Assembly: GCF_010095445.2 (NCBI RefSeq)
Contig: NZ_WFGV02000059.1
Coordinates: 1-35,553, forward strand
Direction of reading: 5' to 3'
DNA from: Pseudomonas sp. TNT3
GTDB lineage: Bacteria > Pseudomonadota > Gammaproteobacteria > Pseudomonadales > Pseudomonadaceae
Length of the DNA stretch: 35,553 bases
Shown: piece by piece, positions 32,333 through 35,553 of the stretch
Position numbering within the stretch: position 1 is the first letter of the stretch
Layout: each line of letters begins with the position of its first letter
Translations under genes and position numbers: made by a program
Notes under the pieces: model-generated
What the model was told of the DNA's origin: nothing
What the model saw: only the letters and a program-made list of their open reading frames with translations
Databases searched by the model: none

Positions 32333-32605
32333 GTGAACAAGTCGGAACTGATTGATGCTATCGCTGCATCCGCTGATATCCCGAAAGCTGCTGCTGGCCG
32401 TGCGCTGGACGCTGTAATCGAATCCGTCACTGGCGCTCTCAAGGCTGGCGACTCTGTTGTTCTGGTTGGTTTCGGTACTTTCTCCGTGACTGATCGTCCA
32501 GCTCGCATCGGTCGTAACCCACAGACCGGTAAGACGCTGGAAATCGCAGCCGCTAAAAAGCCAGGTTTCAAAGCCGGTAAAGCGCTGAAAGAAGCTGTCA
32601 ACTAA
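32333..32605 (+). CDS. hupB: DNA-binding protein HU-beta
   Basis: This 90-residue histone-like protein bends DNA as a homo- or heterodimer. The whole length matches HU: MNKSELIDAIAASADIPKAA helices, then the beta saddle with VLVGFGTFSV and the DNA arm tip GRNPQTGK (Pro63 intercalates). The start codon is GTG, supported by AAGGGG 7 bases upstream. hupB follows lon in gammaproteobacteria, and ppiD follows here. Confidence 0.96.
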   Translation: MNKSELIDAIAASADIPKAAAGRALDAVIESVTGALKAGDSVVLVGFGTFSVTDRPARIGRNPQTGKTLEIAAAKKPGFKAGKALKEAVN

Positions 32606-32658
32606 GTACGATTCAGGTTTTTGCCTATCCGGGTCGGGGTCATACCTGACCTGGCAGC

Positions 32659-32737
32659 GGAGCGGTAGTCCAGTCGGCACAATGCCGGTCCGAGACACCG
32701 AGGGTCGCATGTTCGAACCCATCGGTCCGCTCCGCCA
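32659..32737 (+). ncRNA. Degenerate tRNA-Asp-like element
   Basis: The ends match tRNA-Asp exactly: acceptor GGAGCGG and CCGCTCC with discriminator G and encoded CCA; TTCGA of the T loop and AGTCGG of the D loop also survive. The inside has decayed: the D stem GTCC has no partner, the anticodon stem CCGGT/ACCGA has a mismatch, position 33 would be C instead of the invariant U (loop CCGAGAC), and the T stem GCATG/CCATC has three mismatches. It is two bases longer than normal. Alternative pairs exist (CGGCA-CAA-TGCCG; CCGAGGGT with ACCC-A-TCGG). It is probably a pseudogene of a tRNA-Asp; a different RNA role is possible. Confidence 0.6.
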
Positions 32738-32744
32738 GTTACGA

Positions 32745-32775
32745 GAAGGCGCATCCTCGGATGCGCCTTTCTTCT
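32745..32775 (+). terminator. Terminator after the tRNA-like element
   Basis: AAGGCGCATCC-TC-GGATGCGCCTT is a perfect 11-base stem followed by TCTTCT. Its place, just after the CCA end, is where a tRNA gene terminator sits. It also ends hupB read-through before ppiD. Confidence 0.8.
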
Positions 32776-32839
32776 ATCCGGATTCTACCCACGCTCCACG
32801 GTTGCCTAAATTTGAAGTTCAACCGTTTCTGGGGGACGC

Positions 32840-34711
32840 ATGCTGCAGAATATCAGGGACAATTCACAAGGCTGGATTGCCAAAACCATTATCGGGATCA
32901 TCGTTGTACTGATGGCGTTCACCGGTGTCGAAGCCATATTTCAGGCAACGAGCAACAGCCAGGACGCGGCCAAGGTCAACGGTGAAGAAATCAGCCAGAA
33001 CGAGCTGAGCCAGGCGGTTGATATGCAACGCCGTCAACTCATGCAACAGCTGGGTAAAGATTTCGACGCTTCCTTGCTCGACGAAAAAATGCTGCGCGAA
33101 TCGGCTCTCAAGGGCCTGATCGATCGCAAGCTGCTGCTGCAAGGCGCAGAAGACTCGAAATTCGCTTTTTCCGAAGCCGCTTTGGACCAGGTGATCCTGC
33201 AAACGCCTGAATTCCAGGTGGATGGCAAGTTCAGTGCCGAGCGTTTCGACCAGGTTATTCGTCAACTGGGCTACAGCCGGATGCAGTTCCGCCAGATGCT
33301 GGCTCAGGAAATGCTGATTGGTCAGTTGCGCGCCGGTTTGGCGGGCAGCGGTTTTGTCACCGATGCTCAGGTACTGGCATTCGCCCGTCTGGAAAAACAG
33401 ACCCGCGATTTCGCCACCTTGAACGTCAAAGCCGACCCTGCTGCGGTGAAGCTGACCGACGATGAGGTCAAGGCTTACTACGACGAACACGCCAAGGAAT
33501 TCATGACGCCGGATCAGGTGGTCATTGACTACCTCGAATTGAAGAAGTCCTCCTTCTTTGATCAGGTCAGCGTGAATGACGAAGACCTGCAAGCGGCGTA
33601 TCAGAAAGAAATCGCGAACCTGGCCGAGCAACGCCGGGCTGCGCACATTCTGATCGAAGTGAACGATAAAATGACCGAGGCGCAAGCCAAGGCCAAGATC
33701 GAAGACATCCAGGCCCGTCTGGCCAAAGGCGAGAAATTCGAGGCGTTGGCCAAGGAATTCTCCCAGGATCCGGGTTCGGCCAACAACGGTGGTGACCTCG
33801 GCTACGCAGGTCCAGGTGTTTACGATCCAGCGTTCGAGACAGCGTTGTATGCGCTGAACAAGGACCAGGTTTCTGCACCGGTTCGTACGGACTTCGGTTT
33901 TCACCTGATCAAGCTGTTGGGTGTTGAAGCGCCTGAAGTGCCGACGTTTGCCAGCTTGAAAGACAAGCTGACCCGCGAGGCGAAAACCCAGCAGGTGGAA
34001 CAGCGTTTCGTCGAGGCTACCAAGCAATTGGAAGACTCGTCGTTCGAAGCTTCCGATCTGGCTCAGCCGGCTCAGGACCTGAAACTGACCGTTCACACCT
34101 CCAAGCCATTTGGCCGTGAAGGTGGCGAAGGTGTTGCAGCCAACCGTGCCGTAATCGCTGCAGCGTTCAGCCCGGAAGTTCTGGATGAAGGTGCCAACAG
34201 CACTGCCATCGAGCTGGATCCTGAAACCGTGATCGTGCTGCGTGCCAAGGAACACTTGAAGCCTGCACAATTGCCGCTGGAAAGCGTGAATGCCAGCATT
34301 CGCCAGCAATTGGCCATGGAACACGCCAGCGCTGCTGCGAAAACCAAGGCTGATGAACTGATCGCCAGCCTGCGTGATGGCAAGACTCCTCTGGACAAGG
34401 CTGTTGACGGCCAAAACTGGAAAGTCACCGAAGCGGCGACTCGCGGTCAGGAAGGGATCGACCCTACCGTGCTGCAAGCGCTGTTCCGTATGCCGAAACC
34501 CGCTGCCAAGGACAAGCCGACTTTCAACAGCGTGACCCTGGCGGATGGTAGCCTGGTGATCGTGCGCTTGAACGGCGTCAACGAAGCCGCTGCACCGACC
34601 GAAGAAGAGAAGGCTCAATACCGTCGCTTCCTCGCCTCGCGCATCGGCCAGCAAGACTTTGCGGCCTATCGCAAGCAGCTGGAGAGCTCCGCAGACATCA
34701 AGCGTTTCTGA
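32840..34711 (+). CDS. ppiD: Periplasmic folding chaperone PpiD (SurA-N / PpiC type)
   Basis: This 623-residue inner-membrane-anchored protein helps proteins emerging from SecYEG fold in the periplasm. It has one membrane segment at residues about 13-35 (IAKTIIGIIVVLMAFTGVEA), a SurA-like chaperone region, and a PpiC parvulin domain at about 265-355 (RRAAHILIEVN ... AKEFSQDPGSANNGGDLGY ... GFHLIKLLG). The length equals E. coli PpiD (623). GGGGGAC lies 4 bases before the ATG. Known PpiD has little isomerase activity. Terminated by a strong hairpin. Confidence 0.94.
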   Translation: MLQNIRDNSQGWIAKTIIGIIVVLMAFTGVEAIFQATSNSQDAAKVNGEEISQNELSQAVDMQRRQLMQQLGKDFDASLLDEKMLRESALKGLIDRKLLLQGAEDSKFAFSEAALDQVILQTPEFQVDGKFSAERFDQVIRQLGYSRMQFRQMLAQEMLIGQLRAGLAGSGFVTDAQVLAFARLEKQTRDFATLNVKADPAAVKLTDDEVKAYYDEHAKEFMTPDQVVIDYLELKKSSFFDQVSVNDEDLQAAYQKEIANLAEQRRAAHILIEVNDKMTEAQAKAKIEDIQARLAKGEKFEALAKEFSQDPGSANNGGDLGYAGPGVYDPAFETALYALNKDQVSAPVRTDFGFHLIKLLGVEAPEVPTFASLKDKLTREAKTQQVEQRFVEATKQLEDSSFEASDLAQPAQDLKLTVHTSKPFGREGGEGVAANRAVIAAAFSPEVLDEGANSTAIELDPETVIVLRAKEHLKPAQLPLESVNASIRQQLAMEHASAAAKTKADELIASLRDGKTPLDKAVDGQNWKVTEAATRGQEGIDPTVLQALFRMPKPAAKDKPTFNSVTLADGSLVIVRLNGVNEAAAPTEEEKAQYRRFLASRIGQQDFAAYRKQLESSADIKRF

Positions 34712-34740
34712 TGCCTGACTGAGTTATCCGCGTAATAAAA

Positions 34741-34769
34741 AAACCCCAGCCGACCAGCTGGGGTTTTTT
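34741..34769 (+). terminator. Terminator of ppiD
   Basis: AAACCCCAGC-CGACCA-GCTGGGGTTT followed by TTT, 30 bases after the stop. Confidence 0.92.
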
Positions 34770-34892
34770 ATGGGCACAAATAAAATAATCGATGGTCAGT
34801 ACCTCTGTAACTGATTCAAGACACAATCGATGTCACGCTAATCATCGATCTGTTGCACAATACGCCCCGAATCGTTTTCCTCAGGATGTTCA

Positions 34893-35553
34893 ATGTTTAA
34901 ATCATTTCCCATGCGGGTTGTCGGACTGGCGTTGGTACTGGCCGCTGCTGCCGGCTGTTCGTCAAAAAAATCCGCGATCTATGAGCATGAGAATTTCGAT
35001 GATTCCGGAACGTTTTCTCGCAATTACCCGGTGACAGATGCGCAAACGTGCGAAGCCGCTCGCAGGGCCTTGCTCAGTCAGGGCTACATCATCACCAGCA
35101 GCGATCCGAAACTGGTGAGCGGGCACAAGAGCTTCCAGCAAACCGGCGAGACCCACATGGAGATCAGCTTCAGCGTGGTCTGTGCCGATGATGGTAGCGA
35201 AGGGCATCACGCCACCATGTTCGCCAACGCCTTGCAGGACCGCTATGCGCTGAAGAAGACCAATAACTCCGCCAGTCTCGGTGTGGGTGTGCTGGGTTCG
35301 GTGTCGATGCCGATTGGTTCGTCCGATGACTCGATGGTCAAGGTCGCGAGTGAGACCGTGTCTTCCGCCAAGTTCTACGAGCGATTCTTCGCCCTGGTCG
35401 AACTGTTCCTGCCGCCTGAAGCGAAAAAGGCCGCGCACATCGTCGAGAAGCCGAAAACCGATCTGGGTGTACCTGAAGTGAAAGCTGCACCGGCGCCGTT
35501 GGCACCCACGCCAGCCCCTGCCACGCCAGCTCCTGCCCCGGCAGCGGCCCCCG
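34893..35553 (+). CDS. DUF2242-type lipoprotein (3' end outside window)
   Basis: The frame is open from ATG 34893 to the window edge (220 codons seen). The signal ends in a lipobox (LALVLAAAAGC, Cys22). The globular part about residues 30-180 resembles the DUF2242 family: ENFDDSGTFSRNYPVTDAQT, GYIITSSDPKLVSGHKSF, ETVSSAKFYERFFALVELFL. The visible end is an Ala/Pro-rich linker (AAPAPLAPTPAPATP), suggesting the C-terminus is an extended region. CAGGATG 5 bases before the start supports it. The function of the family is unknown; lipoproteins of this type are found beside ppiD in pseudomonads. Confidence 0.8.
   Translation, partial: MFKSFPMRVVGLALVLAAAAGCSSKKSAIYEHENFDDSGTFSRNYPVTDAQTCEAARRALLSQGYIITSSDPKLVSGHKSFQQTGETHMEISFSVVCADDGSEGHHATMFANALQDRYALKKTNNSASLGVGVLGSVSMPIGSSDDSMVKVASETVSSAKFYERFFALVELFLPPEAKKAAHIVEKPKTDLGVPEVKAAPAPLAPTPAPATPAPAPAAAP

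Noticed and set aside
32864..34654. 596-codon minus-strand frame over ppiD
   Set aside because: Antisense to PpiD, no start signal, no recognisable domain.

Overview
The window is a GC-rich bacterial chromosome segment from a Pseudomonas, most likely of the P. fluorescens group. Four things support this: the gene order tRNA-Arg/His/Leu/His - tig - clpP - clpX - lon - hupB - ppiD; the nhaR / small lipoprotein / TerC block; abundant REP-type palindromes between genes; and the protein sequences themselves. Nothing could be searched, so all names rest on motifs, family lengths and gene context.

Layout. (1) 1-4571 is a type VI secretion cargo module: the 3' end of a vgrG with a C-terminal beta-sandwich extension, a phospholipase-D toxin of the Tle5 type, a Sel1-repeat lipoprotein that is its likely immunity protein, and an unrecognised 153-residue protein. 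The first three overlap by 1-4 bases. (2) 4572-8830 holds REP elements, a class C beta-lactamase on the minus strand, a decayed ampR remnant where the divergent regulator should be, a small acidic protein, and a divergent EamA exporter/LysR pair. (3) 8829-16264 carries trhP (tRNA hydroxylation), an AI-2E/PerM-type membrane protein, small Pseudomonas proteins, a Pro/Tyr-rich repeat protein, an AroE-like dehydrogenase, a YceH-like protein, a GAF histidine kinase and a DUF1993 protein. (4) 16290-22730 has sstT, an MFS exporter, nhaR, a small lipoprotein with a TerC protein, a C39-peptidase-like lipoprotein that lacks its catalytic residues, and two tiny acidic Asp/Pro-rich proteins. (5) 22800-25036 has a REP pair, pbpG and folD. 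(6) 25168-34769 is the core block: a strong stable-RNA promoter and four tRNA genes, then trigger factor, ClpP, ClpX, Lon, HU-beta, a degenerate tRNA-Asp-like element and PpiD. (7) A DUF2242-type lipoprotein runs off the right edge.

How the genes work together. Region 6 is protein quality control: trigger factor and PpiD assist folding, ClpXP and Lon degrade. A good sigma-32-like promoter precedes lon and a possible weaker one precedes clpX. Region 1 is an antibacterial delivery cassette: VgrG is the spike, the PLD enzyme is cargo and the lipoprotein protects the producer's periplasm.

The least expected observations are the ampR relic beside ampC, the tRNA-Asp-like element between hupB and ppiD whose canonical arms no longer pair, the pseudo-C39 lipoprotein, and the unknown gene behind the T6SS effector pair. 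I did not find CRISPR arrays, insertion sequences or phage genes.
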